Notes under the pieces: model-generated
Told to the model about the DNA's origin: nothing
The model's input: only the letters and a program-made list of their open reading frames with translations
The model's database searches: none
Assembly (NCBI GenBank): GCA_954871525.1
Contig: OX940860.1
Coordinates: 53,246,724 to 53,310,723, forward strand
DNA: 64,000 bases
Direction: 5' to 3'
Source: Parietaria judaica
Taxonomy: Eukaryota; Streptophyta; Magnoliopsida; Rosales; Urticaceae
Shown: positions 32,453 to 44,273 of the stretch, one piece after another
How the letters are laid out: every line of letters begins with the position of its first letter
Numbering within the stretch: the first letter of the stretch is position 1
Made by a program: the position numbers and the translations under genes

Positions 32453-33900
32453 ATCTGGCGATGGGGTTTTCTGGGTCAGAAGAAAGAGTCCGCCATTGCT
32501 GAGCGGAGAGCTCTGGGTGTGTGGATGTGCATGGTTTCGGTGGCACTGTGTTGGTATGTATGTATATCTGTCGGTTTCTTTGTTTAATATAGTGCGTGCG
32601 ATTAGATTAGAGTATGTGATAACTTTTGTCGTTATCATCTTAATTAACCAGTGGACGACGACGGGGTGAGTAGTAGAATTTGTAATTTTGAATTGAAATG
32701 TTAAACAAAATTAATTATTTGATTATAACATTCGAATAAGAAGAAATAAATCCACATTGAATTGAGCAAGCATTCAATTTTGAGGCGCAACCTCGAAGTA
32801 TTACTTATAAATTTTAGTAAAAATATTAAAATGAATGTTACTTTAAATATATGTTGCATTAGGTAAAAATAAATCGACATTGTACTGAGCAAGGGGTCAT
32901 TTTTTTTTGTTTTTTGTATGTAATCTCAATAATGATATTTAGTAAATATAATCATGTATACATATATATAAGAATATAAGAGTCTGCTGTGAGCATGTAT
33001 TCATATTCACAGTAGTTAAATATGTGAATATAATTTAAAAATTATTAATTTTTGTGGACAAAATTATTTTTTAGATACTGTATTGTAATATAAATAACTG
33101 GATGAGCAATCGTTCTGATTTTTATTTTTTGTAATGTTATCATCTTTTTTGTTAGTATTAAATATGAGCAAATATACATATGTATATATATAATATATAT
33201 TTATACGTAACATTGTTGCCAAAATAAGTGACAATGTAAAAATATAAGAGTCGTTCAAAATCTCAGTCATTAAAATAAGAAAAGTCTTTTTGAAAATAAA
33301 AAATTTAATTATTATTTTCTAAAAATTAGAAACTAATATCCTTGTATTTCATAATATATATATATATATCACTATACAATATGAATAAGTACTTATAATT
33401 TCATTTTTGAAAGCGCTTCAATATACTACCTAACAACAACTTTAAGCTTCTTGAGGGTTATTACCGATGCAGCCTCGCCAAATTATTTTGTTTGTCATCT
33501 CATATAAAATACCAAACAAAATTCATATAAAATTTGAATAAAATCATAAATAAATTAGGCTCACACTTGACATCCAAATACAAAATCAGTCTAAAATTCT
33601 CGGCAATCATCACTATAGAAAGAAAAAAAAAATCAATTCTATTACCCTAAATTTTAAATTTAATCTAATTGGCCTATAAATTCAACATCAACAACAAATT
33701 CTCATGTCATTTCCCTAACATGACAAAAAAAAAGTATAAAAAAGGAGAAAAAAAAGGTCAAACCATGGCTTGGTAAAAAAAAATTGCACCTTACCTTTGC
33801 CACTGCTATATATCAATCTTTCTCTAAGCTAGTAGTCAAATGAACAGTGAATAGAAGTACAAACGTCAAAATTTGGTCAAGAATGTAGAAAACGAAATAG
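32453..33900. other. 5' flank of MRS2 gene and AT-rich intergenic DNA
   Basis: The stretch immediately upstream of the MRS2 start (32453-32640) is the expected 5' UTR and promoter on the minus strand. The reading frame stays open upstream of the ATG, but without family similarity. Beyond about 32700 the DNA is AT-rich with no recognisable gene. Confidence 0.5.
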
Positions 33901-34549
33901 AAAGTTACATAGAAAATAGGAAAAAATCAGATTAATTCGAAGTTCGAACCTCTAATACTGAAGCAGGACCGGTAGGAAAAAAATCAGATTAATTCGAACT
34001 ATATTGCATGATCTGTGAAGTAACAAAAGAATAGATCATATATAACCTTTGTAATAAGAATACTTCACAAAAGAATAGATAATATATAACCTTTGTAATA
34101 AGAATTAAAAGAAGAAGAAAAAATTAAAACCATAATTGTTAGTGCATAGGAACAAATTTTAAAGTCAAAATTTTTGTGACCTTTGTGATTCAACTTCTTT
34201 AATGAATATCACTAAATGATTGATAAATGAGGTCTTTAGTATTCATATATTTTTAAAGAATCATGAAAAAATTGAATGCCAATATTCTTGTTTTGTTGTT
34301 GTGTCATGTAACACTTCCAAAACCTTCTATATATAGATATAGATTTTCTCAATATTTTAATCTTATCATGCCTAATCACTTTATAGTTCTTCATTTTATA
34401 ATACATAGACGTAAATTATGAAAGAAAATAATATATGCCTTTTAGTTTTGTGCATACTTCAAAATAAATATTTTATTACTAACAAATTTTTGTTTTCCTT
34501 TTTTCAATGTCTCAAAAATAATGAGTAGAACCAATGAAATGACCAATTC

Positions 34550-34591
<42 letters not shown>

Positions 34592-35704
34592 CTTATATAT
34601 CTTATTCCCAACAAAAGAAAAAGAAACCTACGATAGTTAATCTTTTTATTTCTTCAACCATTTCATCAAAAAAAAAAAAAATCGTTAAACTATCTAATGG
34701 AAATGGAAGAATAAATGCCTAACGCCTGAATATGATGATGTATTGAGTCGTAAATAAATTGAATAAAACATTGATTATTCCATCATATAAAAAATGCTTT
34801 ATTATATTTTGTTCCATAGTATGATAGATTTTTATTTATTTTACATATGTATATATATATATATATATTACTTTTGTATATAAGGAATAACGATTTGGTT
34901 TTTACTTCATTATATCTTTATATGAGGAATAATACTAATTAATTTACTTCTTTATATATATAAAAGGAATAATGATATATTTTTATATATTATATTTATA
35001 TAATATGTATATGTTTGAGTTTTACATCATAGATAACTAACTGATGATAACGAAGAAGAATATTATTAGAAATGATGACTTATGATAAACTTATAAATCT
35101 CTTAAATATGTTATTTTACCTCGTGAAAGATGCTCGGCGGAACTCAATACACGGTGACACTGCTATTACATAAATAAAAAAACATAAATAATGAAAAGGA
35201 AATAGACATGAAATGAGAGAGACCCACGAGCCAGGACATTAGACATAAAATTTATTTGAGTATCTTCCCACACCAAAGTCTATATATAGGTTAGTAAAAA
35301 TATAATAAAAATATTTATAAATTTACATAAATAGAAATAAATAGAGACATTAAGAAGGGGTAATCAAAAGTCCAAACATAATTCATTAGAATAGAAATGT
35401 CAAAGTCATCATCTAAAAATATAGTAATTTTGTTATACTCGTATATTTAGTGATTGGAAAAGTGACTTCTAGAATTTTTACGTTTATTATTTATATGTTT
35501 TTAAAGACCTTTCATTGATACCTTTACAATTTTTTTTTTTTTTTTTGAGGGGATACCCTTACAATTGTCATCGTGCATTAAGGACATTTCACTGATACCT
35601 TTAGATTCAAGCACTAAATGTGAATACCTTTCACACGACACATATTATTAATTGTTATATATGTATATATATATATATATCACTAAATGCATAGTTGATT
35701 TTAA
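33901..35704. other. AT-rich intergenic DNA with small duplications
   Basis: A ~45-bp tandem duplication (caaaagaatagat-atatataacc...) lies at about 34023-34110. A TA microsatellite is at 34554-34588. A T22 run at 35530-35551 separates two near copies of tacc(c)ttacaatt. No gene. Confidence 0.6.
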
Positions 35705-36495
35705 TGTGTAATTGCGGCAATAATGCACAATATTTGGTCAACAGGGGTTATAGGTCCTCAACCTTTCAACGTGTAGGAAAAAATACACAACGTTTGTTGA
35801 ATGTAAAATCCGTTGGTCCTTCCGTTAGGGATGTCAAATTTTGCTGATGTGGCATCGTTAAACTGCCAACTTGTAATACTAATTACATAACTTAATTAAT
35901 AAGAATAAATTAAATCTGATTTTAACTATGATTCAAAGATCAAATTAATACTTTAAAATAAATAAATAATTTTTACTCCCCCCTAAAAATCTAACAGACT
36001 CTTCGTCGAACATGACTAAAATTTTGAAAAACGACGGATTATTAAACACGACTAAAATTTGCAAAGATTACATAACGACATTTTATTATAAATGACTAAA
36101 TTTTTTGAGAAACGACCGATTATTAAAAAAACTGTAATTTAAAAAATGACATAGTAAAGATGTGAATAATATTGAAGCACGAGTTTAAAAATAAGAACTA
36201 CGCGTTAAATACGTATTGCTCGTTAATTTAAAGTTTTAATTTATTTTTTGAACCATAATTAAAATGTGATTTAATTTATTCTTATTAATTAAGTTATGTA
36301 ATTAATATTACAAGTTGGCAGTCCATTTGACAGTTTAACGATGCCACATCAGCAGAATTTAACTTCCCTAACGGAAGGACCAACGGATTTTACATTCACG
36401 TTGTGTATTTTTGCCCACACTTAGAAAGGTTGGAGGACCTAAAACCCCTGTTGACCAAAGTTTATGCATTATTGCCTCAATTAACCTTAATATTT
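35705..36495. mobile_element. Foldback Mutator-type MITE (MULE-2)
   Basis: The left arm begins gtgtaattgcggcaataatg and continues ttggtcaacaggggttat and cttccgttaggg. The right arm ends with the complements (ccctaacggaag, cccctgttgaccaa, attgcctcaattaacc). The two arms mirror for about 300 bp, including ttggcag/ctgccaac blocks. The termini resemble MULE-1 (GGGTTAATTGCGGC). The 9-bp target duplication is not clear, probably because the ends are eroded. Confidence 0.8.
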
Positions 36496-37939
36496 ATACA
36501 GTACAGTGTAAGTGTAAGTGTAAGTAAATAGATTCTTTGTTTTACATAAACATATATGAACTATAATATTATACACATATATTATATATACATAAAAAAT
36601 TACATGTATATGTATGTTTTATACACTTTTATGCTCTTATTTGTGTATACTTTATATTTTATACGCATGAAATGAAAAAATGTTAATATGAAAGGTTTTT
36701 TTTACCATGTAGCTCAAGTAGACTTTTGACATTCTTAAGTAAAATAATTTAATGAGGGATGTACTTTTATTTAAAAAGTTGCTATTTAACTTTTATATTT
36801 TGTATTGCTATTAATTGTATACATTAATTTTATGATGGAATGTTTAATGTATTTGTATGACATGATAAAAAAAAAAGCATAAGAAAAAAAAACGTATAAA
36901 AATAAAAAAGTTGCTATCAAGGTTCTAAATTGTGTATTGCTATTAATATGAGTTAATAACCCAATTAGGTTTTACATGTAATTATGTATGATGCTTTTTT
37001 AAATTCAAAATTCTAAAACAATTAGCATTTGAGCATGTTTATATAAAATATTGTCTTGAGAAAACTTGTAATCATATATATTATATATATTAGGCATTAA
37101 ACGAGAAAGAGAAAATGGCAGTATAAGTATTCAAAGTTTTCTGAAAAAATTGGTATTAGGTTTCTTTTTATTCTTGGGTGAGAAAAGTTGCTAAACTCTT
37201 ATTTTGTGTATTTCCGTCATATGTTCGTCCAGAACCGCACCAAGTGTCACGTTTTTTAACCTATTAAATATATCTTAATATATCATTGTTTATAATTGAT
37301 AAAACAATTTAATTTTTTTAATGGAGAATGGTATATTTAATAGGTTTAAAAATGTGACATGTGATGCAGTTCGGGATGAAAACATGCCGGAAGAAAAGAA
37401 AACAAGAGTTTCCAAACTTTCGCCACCGAAAAAAAATGGGAACTTAATGTCAATTTTTAAAAACTTTAAGTACTTATCGCTATTTTCCTAACAGGTGACA
37501 ACATCAAAAATCAAAAATTAGAATGGGGTATTTTTTATTTTTTATTTTTCAAAATATAAAACTTTATAGTGTATATATATATATTTTTCTTTAAAATAAG
37601 AATTGAATCGTCGAAATTTGTCAAAAAAAAATGTAAAACTCGACCAAAATATAAAATTGACTGATTTATCGCGATATCTCAAAACCTTGATTACCAAATT
37701 ATTACCATCCTCACTAGTTATCAAATTATTTATTATTTTCTTATATTATAAATTTAGTAACTTATTACTTTGTATCAAGTTTTCTATCTTCTAAACTTTA
37801 ATATAAGTATGACTTAGGTATATCTCTTGTTAGGTTATTTTCATTGAACTTATATTAGTGAAAAGGCCTTTTTTGAAGAACGTCGTCGGAATTCATGTGT
37901 TTTATTGAAATGTTAATTCATAATTTGCAATAATAAAAA
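36496..37939. other. AT-rich intergenic DNA
   Basis: There is a short (gtaagt)n-like run at 36507-36527. No credible ORF, RNA gene or element end. Confidence 0.6.
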
Positions 37940-38972
37940 GGGTTAATACCAACAGATCTACCCAAGTTGTTAAAAAATATTTCGATATAGAGCTAAGTTT
38001 TTTTTTTTTCAATGTATATATACTCAAGTTGTTCTTTTTGCATTTTTTTTTTTATAGAAATTCATCCATTTATTTTCATTTTAATGTTTTTATTAGTTGG
38101 CCCCGCTGTCTCTCTCTCTGCAAATAAGCAAATGAGCTTTAAGTTATGACGCTTCAGCTCTGGGAGACTCTTTATGAAGTCATTGTCGCCTACATTGGCA
38201 TCTCTCCCGCAACCTTCTTCACTGTCACCGCCTCTCACCGCCATATGCTATGTTTTCAGGGCTGTTCGGATCCTCTGATACCTACCGCGAGAGGCCCGGA
38301 TCATCAGAAAATGTCTTGCCTCTGCCATTACTAGTTTGGATTAATAGGTTTCTGCAAAAGAACTCAAGAGCTACAAGGTGCCGATCTGAACAAGCCCTTG
38401 TTCATGGTCATGCAGTTCTATCACTAACGACGGGATCAGAGATGGAGCTTTCCCGAACTGAGAATCGAAAAATGTCGACGTACAAACGAGCAGAGCATTT
38501 TATCGTGCTTCCTCGCAGCTCTGGACTGTAGTGCTTTAAGCAATGAAGCTCGCTTCGCCGCTCACGAAGCTAAGGAGGAGCTAGGGTTGTGAAAATGTCG
38601 CTTTAAATGGTCAAACGGATTTGACTCGCCATTAGAGAGCATCGTCTCTTTTTCTCACTTTGAATGTAGAAAGACATGGAGAAGGTGAGTTTATTTATTC
38701 ATTTAGGATGAAATTGTTCATCTAGATGATACTGTATATCGATGAAGTTGAATATAAAGGAGAGAGAGAAAAGCCCACTAATAAATAAAAAAATATTAAA
38801 ATTGGTAGAAATCGATGAATTTTTTTAAAGCGCAAAAACAATAACTTGGGTATATGTAACACAGGAAAACAACAACTTGGGTATATATAACACTGAAAAA
38901 AAAAAAAAAAAAACCTTGGCTCCATATCGAAATATTTTTGAACAATTTGGGTATATTTACCGGTATTAACCC
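37940..38972. mobile_element. Pack-MULE-like element with captured gene fragment
   Basis: The left end is gggttaataccaacagatct and the right end is accggtattaaccc. The TIRs match for roughly 170-190 bp (including aaatatttcgatat, acccaagttgtt and attcatc-attt blocks). The flanks are taataaaaa (37931-37939) and taatagaaa (38973-38981), an 8 of 9 match, as expected for a Mutator-type duplication. Between the TIRs, 38100-38640 is clearly GC-richer and includes coding-like sequence (next entry). No transposase is present, so movement would need a MULE transposase supplied elsewhere. Confidence 0.82.
38146..38420 (+). pseudogene. Captured fragment of membrane steroid-binding protein (MAPR/MSBP) gene
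   Basis: ATG 38146 gives MTLQLWETLYEVIVAYIGISPATFFTV, matching the N-terminal membrane segment of plant MSBP1-type proteins (pattern LWETLKEAI-AYTGLSPATFFTV). One frame over, FSGLFGSSD continues it (38253). In two more frames come AKELKSY (38354) and GADLNKPLFMVM (38377-38412), corresponding to the start of the cytochrome-b5-like domain. The fragment therefore covers the N-terminal quarter to third of the gene, with several frameshifts. The family bind heme or steroid ligands at membranes; this copy cannot. Identification is from memory of the family pattern. Confidence 0.68.
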
Positions 38973-39074
38973 TAATAGAAATACTTAGTTTTGAGGTTAT
39001 GTGGATAACAAAGTATCAAAACCAAAATAGACAAACCATGGGAGAACTTGAAGAGGGAAGAAATTCGTAGAGGG

Positions 39075-39642
39075 TGTAGAAAATGCCTGAATCGAGATTT
39101 AGGCCCATTGGGCTTTTCGGGTCCGACCCGACCTAATGGGGTTAGCCCATCAATTGGGCCCAGGCTCATTAAGTAATTAATGTCCTTGGTCTATAAATAC
39201 CACATTAAGCTCATAATTGACACACACTTAACCGTATCCCTAGAAATAAAATCACAGTCACCCTAGCCTAACCCTAGCCGCGAGTTTCTCCTCCCCATGC
39301 CTCCGTCCGGTTCGCAGTCCAATCACCGAGAAGGCTAGCAATCTGACGAGGTGATTTTCGGTTTCACAGACGTTCCCGCAACGATGTGGTGGACGAAATA
39401 GAGGCTCTACACGTGTAGAGTTGTGATCCTAATCGCGAAAGAATCCAACGACACGCAAAACTAGAAGAAAATAGGCCAAACTGCAATAGTTGGAAAAAGT
39501 ATCAAAAGTTTGGTAACAAATCAAAACTGATTCTCTTAATTGTCGAAGTTAATCTAGATCATATAGTTCGATGATATCCCATGATTTCCGCCTTGGGATT
39601 GAGAAAAATCATAAAAATAAAATAAAAATAAAAAACTCAACA
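39075..39642 (+). repeat. Solo LTR, copy 2, with perfect TSD
   Basis: 568 bp from TGTAGAAAATGCCTGAATC to ...AAACTCAACA. The 5-bp duplication gaggg flanks it at 39070-39074 and 39643-39647. TATA tctataaataccac at about 39191. Homologous to 26716-27216 through most of its length, including cgatgatatccc-tgattt near the end. No internal region is present, so it arose by LTR-LTR recombination. Confidence 0.88.
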
Positions 39643-39716
39643 GAGGGATTCAATAATTTTTTATAGGATTTTGGTACGATTAATTTATTTTTGAGGTGTT
39701 GAGTTTTCTAAAAATA

Positions 39717-40018
39717 TAATTTTAAAAGGGAAACTTCATAAAATGACTTTCAAAACACCACATATTTTTTTTATTACACCTTAAGTTTTCATAATTCTCA
39801 AAACAACCTTTATAAATTTTATGTACCAAAATACCCTTAATTTTGTATATTTTTTCGGACACAATATGTCCATTTTCAGGACGCGATATGTATATTTTGC
39901 AGGGGTATTTTGGTAAATGAAATTTGAAAAGGTTATTTTGATAATTATGAAAACTCAAGGTGTAATAAAAAATATATGGTGTTTTGAAGGTCATTTTATA
40001 AAGTTTCCCTTTTAAAAT
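39717..40018. mobile_element. Small MITE
   Basis: An inverted repeat of about 110 bp: aattttaaaagggaaac and ataaaatgac-ttcaaaacacca at the left, complements at the right (tggtgttttgaaggtc, gtttcccttttaaaatt). ~300 bp in total, non-coding. The superfamily was not determined because the target duplication is ambiguous. Confidence 0.78.
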
Positions 40019-40295
40019 TGTTGCCTATCTTCTTCTTTTTTTTCTTTCTCATTTTAGTGTAATTCCAAATTTTTTGAATCTCCTCGATTAAGCATTAAAT
40101 GTTTTTTTTATATACAAAATAAAAAATGATCAACTTAAAAACAAAGGAGGGCTTAGGCATCCGGGCCTGTTACATGTCAGACAGGCCGCCAATTGTCTTG
40201 GCGCCTTCGGTCGCAACTTAAAAGCCACAAAATTTACCGGGGCCAAATGGTAAGGTCTTGCAAGTTTATTTGAATTATATTTATGGACTTTGATA

Positions 40296-40370
40296 ACACT
40301 TTTTTTTTTTTGAAACAGAACCAAGCTTGTATTAAACAGAGGGGAAAAAATCCCTTTGCTAGGGTACTAT
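40296..40370 (-). mobile_element. Possible truncated non-LTR retrotransposon 3' end
   Basis: On the minus strand, ctgtttaatacaagcttggt is followed by tctgtttc and an A12 tail (plus strand T-run at 40298-40311). This resembles the 3' end of a LINE or SINE. It is very short and no target duplication was found. Confidence 0.35.
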
Positions 40371-41031
40371 AATTTTTGTTATAGAGATTATTTTTTAATA
40401 ACCTATGGTTTGGTTGTTATATTTTCAGCTTTGAGTCCATCGCAACCGTATTTTACGGTATCAATACGTTATTACGTTGTGGTATTACCAATATAATAAA
40501 TAACGTGATATTCTATGCAGTATGGTAAATACTAAATGGACAATGTACATCCCAAAAAATCACACCTTGAGGCACTAGTGCAAAATGGTAATCGTTAAAT
40601 TTTTATTGAAAAATACACAGAATTTTATAAAACACCCCACCAAGAACAAATACAGAATCATTTTTTAACATTGCTATTAAGTTAGAGTGTTAAGACTACA
40701 CTCTAAAACACCCAACTGAACTTTATTTATCGAAATGAAGTTACTCCTGAACTGCATATCCCACGCTAAAATGGCGTTGGATGTGTTTCGTGAATAATAT
40801 TGTGTCATATTAGGCGCGACACAACTTTCACTATATTTTTTCTTTATTTATCTTTCATTCCTTCTAAAATTTGTTATTTATACAACTGTCTCTATTTTTA
40901 GAACTATTTTGGTAGCGTTTGTGTTTTTCATTTTTATTTTTGTTTTGTGTTTGTCAAATTGTTTTATAATTATGTTTTGAAAAGGTGATTGGTTAAAATT
41001 TAGATGCATTGTTTATAAAAAAAAAATAAAG
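40371..41031. other. AT-rich intergenic DNA
   Basis: Nothing recognisable. It ends in the A-rich target site of the next element. Confidence 0.55.
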
Positions 41032-42003
41032 GGTAAACTGCGGCTAATGTACCCAATGTTTGTTTTTCTGCGGATTATGTACCCAATGTTTATTTTCAAC
41101 GGCTAATGTACCCAAACTTTATTCCGTTAGATTTTTTCGTGTTTTTCGTCTCTTGACCGTCAACGAGTGATATGTATACTTTTTGTATTTTTGACATAAC
41201 TTACTCATTTCTTGTCCAAATTTTATGCACAACCTATGGTTGGAAAGATAAGAGATAGATCTACAACTTTGGTGTTTTAAGTTTTGTAAAAAAAGTTTTT
41301 TATTATTCCAATATTTCAATTACAACGTAAAATTGGACATTAGTTTAATACAAAATTTTTGTTTCGAGCAAATTATAATATACTTAATGACTTTTTATGA
41401 TGAAATGTTAAACTACAAAGTTGTAGATAAATATTTTATCTTTCCAACGGTAGTTTATTTATAAATTTTGGACAAAAAAAGAGTGAGTTATGCCAAAAAT
41501 ATGAAAGATGTAATGTGAGAAGAGCGTTCGTATTTTTAGTATAACTTACTCATTTTTTTTATCTAAAATTTATAAATAAACTACCGTTGAAAAGATAAAA
41601 GATTTATTTACAACATTTTAGTTTTACGTTTTATCAGAAAAAATAATTATGTATATTAAAATTTGCTCGAAACAAATATTTTGTATTAAATTAATGTTCA
41701 GTTTTACGTTGTAATTGAAATTTCGTATTTTTTAAAACTTTTTTTTACAAAACTTAAAACACAAAAGTTGTAGATCTATCTCTTATCTTTCCAACCATAG
41801 ATTTTGAATAAAATTTAGACAAAAAATGAGTGAGTTATGTCAAAAATACAAAAAATGTACATATCACTCGCTGATGGTCAACTGACGGAAAACACGAAAA
41901 AATCTAACGTAATAAAGTTTGGGTATATTAGCCGTCGAAAATAAACATTGGGTATATAATCCGCAGAAAAACAAACATTGGGTACATTAGCCGCAATTTA
42001 CCC
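41032..42003. mobile_element. Foldback Mutator-type MITE (MULE-3)
   Basis: 972 bp from gggtaaactgcggctaatgt to its inverted complement ending gccgcaatttaccc. The 9-bp duplication aaaaataaa is perfect (41023-41031 and 42004-42012). The arms mirror each other almost to the centre near 41520 (for example ctatggttggaaagataaga against its complement at about 41786), so the whole element is one long hairpin. The tgcggctaatgtaccca phrase is repeated within each end. Non-coding. Confidence 0.93.
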
Positions 42004-42012
42004 AAAAATAAA

Positions 42013-42331
42013 CATAAAAATTGTGTTTGGTTTAATTTTTTTGAAAATTGATCGTCATAAAGATAAATAAAAATATGTATGATTTATTAGTTTTAATTGA
42101 GCGTACGTAAATATAATCAAATCGAATTTTATTTTATCATGGTAAAACTTCTAAAAAACTAAATAAAAATCCTACTATAAGTTCCAAATTTTATTTGTAT
42201 CCTTCCAAAAGTTCCAAAAAAAAGTCGGACTACAAGTTCTAAATTTCTGACGACATTTTTTTTATATTTTTTGGAGCTCTTATCATGACAAAACAATTAA
42301 ATATATATCGCGTACAGTTAATGCGTAAAAA
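42013..42331. other. AT-rich spacer
   Basis: Continuation of the target DNA of MULE-3. No features seen. Confidence 0.5.
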
Positions 42332-43380
42332 TGGCTTTAACTTAGAGTCAGATCCAAGGTTCGGGCCCTGAGCTGGACCCGGTGAACACGTGGATAATCG
42401 AAAGCAGAGTCAACGCAAGTTGACTGATGATCGTCAAAGCTGGAGGCGAGTCCTTCGTCTTCGGCGAGCCTCCGGGTTGTTCTTGGCGATCCTTGGTGAA
42501 CTTCCTTCCTTGGCGAGCTCCTCATCTAGGCGAACTCCCTGTCTTGGAGAAGCTTTGATGCGTTCTTGACGATTCTTTGTGATTTTCTTTCCTTGGCGAG
42601 CTCCTATGGCGAGGGAAGACCTGCAAAAAAAGGTAGATCGGGCCCGAACTCCGTCACTAATGGTTGGGCGAGGCTGCCTACGTATCTCAGTTTAAGATAA
42701 TCAGGTCCCACGTAATTGAGGTTAGTAAAAGGCGGATAATTGACGATGTGGTTTGGCTCGTCGGAGATGCCGATGTTTGCGGTACGGGGGTGACCTTAGC
42801 CAGTGGCAAGGGTATTAACGGCAAGGGTCTCGGAGTAGACGGCGCATGTGTAGGCGAGCTCGTATGACGAGGGCCTTGACCGGCGAGGGTAGCCTTGGCC
42901 GACGCCTGGAGAATATCAGGCGAAGAATATGACCACATCGAACAACTTCTTTGGCGAGGCTACAGTCTTGTCGACTTCCCTGCTATAGTCGGACCTTTCC
43001 TAGCGTGCTCCGGGGACGGTGAGGCCGGGCCGGAGGACCCAAGGGAGAAGACAAAATTGTAGAGATAGAAAAAAAGAGATAGAAGATATGGAGAAAGCTG
43101 TGACAAAATGTGTTGAAATGAGGAGTAGAAGGGTCCTATTTATAGGTAAATGAGGTAACCACTTCTCCCTGAATAAGGGGAAATCAATTCCCATTAACTG
43201 CACAAAGAGGGCCACGAATTTGGCCTTGCCAAGGATGCCTTTCCGCGGCTCCTTATCGTGGCGAGGACCTCGTCGGTGCTCTGTAGCTTGCATGTAGTGT
43301 CTTCCAGGTGTCCGCGAGCTTGTATGTTGAGTCCGGGGGAATCTAGAGGACTTCCCGAGGACTTCCCGAGGATCGTAACA
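42332..43380 (-). repeat. Probable solo LTR, minus strand
   Basis: The minus-strand reading begins TGTTACGATCCTCGGGAAG at 43380, has a TATA box within cctataaatagg (43135-43146) and a GC-rich body with many ggcgagctc-like phrases, and ends near 42332. The flanks are caaaa (43381-43385) and aaaaa (42327-42331), a 4 of 5 match. There is a small direct duplication, gaggacttcccgaggacttcccgagg, split over 43347-43372. The left boundary is tentative. The ORFs inside are not conserved proteins to my eye. Confidence 0.6.
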
Positions 43381-43766
43381 CAAAATGAAAACACATTTTT
43401 TTTTTCTATGTAAAGTTGTAATAAGGGAAAAAAAATACTTTTAGAAAAAAAATTATCAAAAAATTTAACCAATTATATTTTTATCATCTTTTTTGATAAA
43501 ATATTTTGACAAAAATCAAATTATGTTTTGAAACTGCCCCTTTTATTCTTAAATTTATTAATACATTTTTATAAGATACTACAATATTTTAAAATACAAC
43601 GATGACATATGCAGCTAGGAAAAATTTAAATGAAATTAAAATAATAACTGAAATGTAAAAACTAAAAAAATAAGTAATAAGAAATAAATAAAAAAACAAT
43701 ACAACAAAAGAAAATGGAATATAAAATTGCAACAAATAAATCAATACTTGGAAAGATTGAATATAA
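43381..43766. other. AT-rich spacer
   Basis: No gene or repeat end recognised. Confidence 0.5.
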
Positions 43767-44273
43767 GAATGGTATAGTCGCGGTAAAAGTTTCAATAGTC
43801 TTCTCATCATCGTCGATAAGTTTTCATTTTTTTTTGTGGGTAGTAAAGTTCAAATTATCTAAAATCGTAAGGCAGATAGTCTTTCATCCACTATTTTAAG
43901 TCAAATGTCATGTGACATCATGTTGACAACCACCACGCCACATGGATCTATTAATAATTTGATTAAATCTAATTCCGCTAAAAAAAAAGTCCCCTGGAGA
44001 CTCATTTTTAAAATCTGAAATGCCAAAAAAGATGGAATAAAATATTGTTTAATAATATTCCAAACCGCACATCGGGGGCAAAAGTGCGCCCTCAGTTGTT
44101 CAGTATTGAAATTATTAAAAAATTATAATACCACGTGGCATTTGATTTGAAAACAATGGATGAAAGTCTAAATACCTTACAATTTAATAGAATGGAAACT
44201 TAAACACCGACAAAAAAAGAATGAGAATTTATCGACGATAATAGAAAGACTATTGGTACTTTCACTGTGATTA
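43767..44273. mobile_element. Diverged inverted-repeat MITE
   Basis: The left arm has aaagtttcaatagtct, tcgtcgataagttttca and gatagtctttcatcca. The right arm carries the reverse complements (tggatgaaagtct, gaatttatcgacgata, agactattggtacttt). The arms are ~150 bp at roughly 75-80% identity by eye. The central part includes cacatgg/ccacgtgg pieces. Target duplication not resolved. Confidence 0.65.

Noticed and set aside
32453..32638. Upstream extension of MRS2 exon 1 to the ATG at 32638
   Set aside because: The frame is open but has no family similarity; [10 protein letters not shown] at 32452 gives the expected N-terminus.
32187..32669. Overlapping ORFs on both strands at the MRS2 first exon
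   Set aside because: Shadows of exon 1; only the frame spliced to [10 protein letters not shown] matches the family.
35520..35570. T22 run between near-identical phrases as a retroposon insertion
   Set aside because: No body sequence besides the T run; could equally be slippage plus a short duplication.
38250..38531. 93-codon ORF as an independent gene
   Set aside because: Only its first residues fit the MSBP pattern; the rest is out of frame, so it is part of a captured, degraded fragment.
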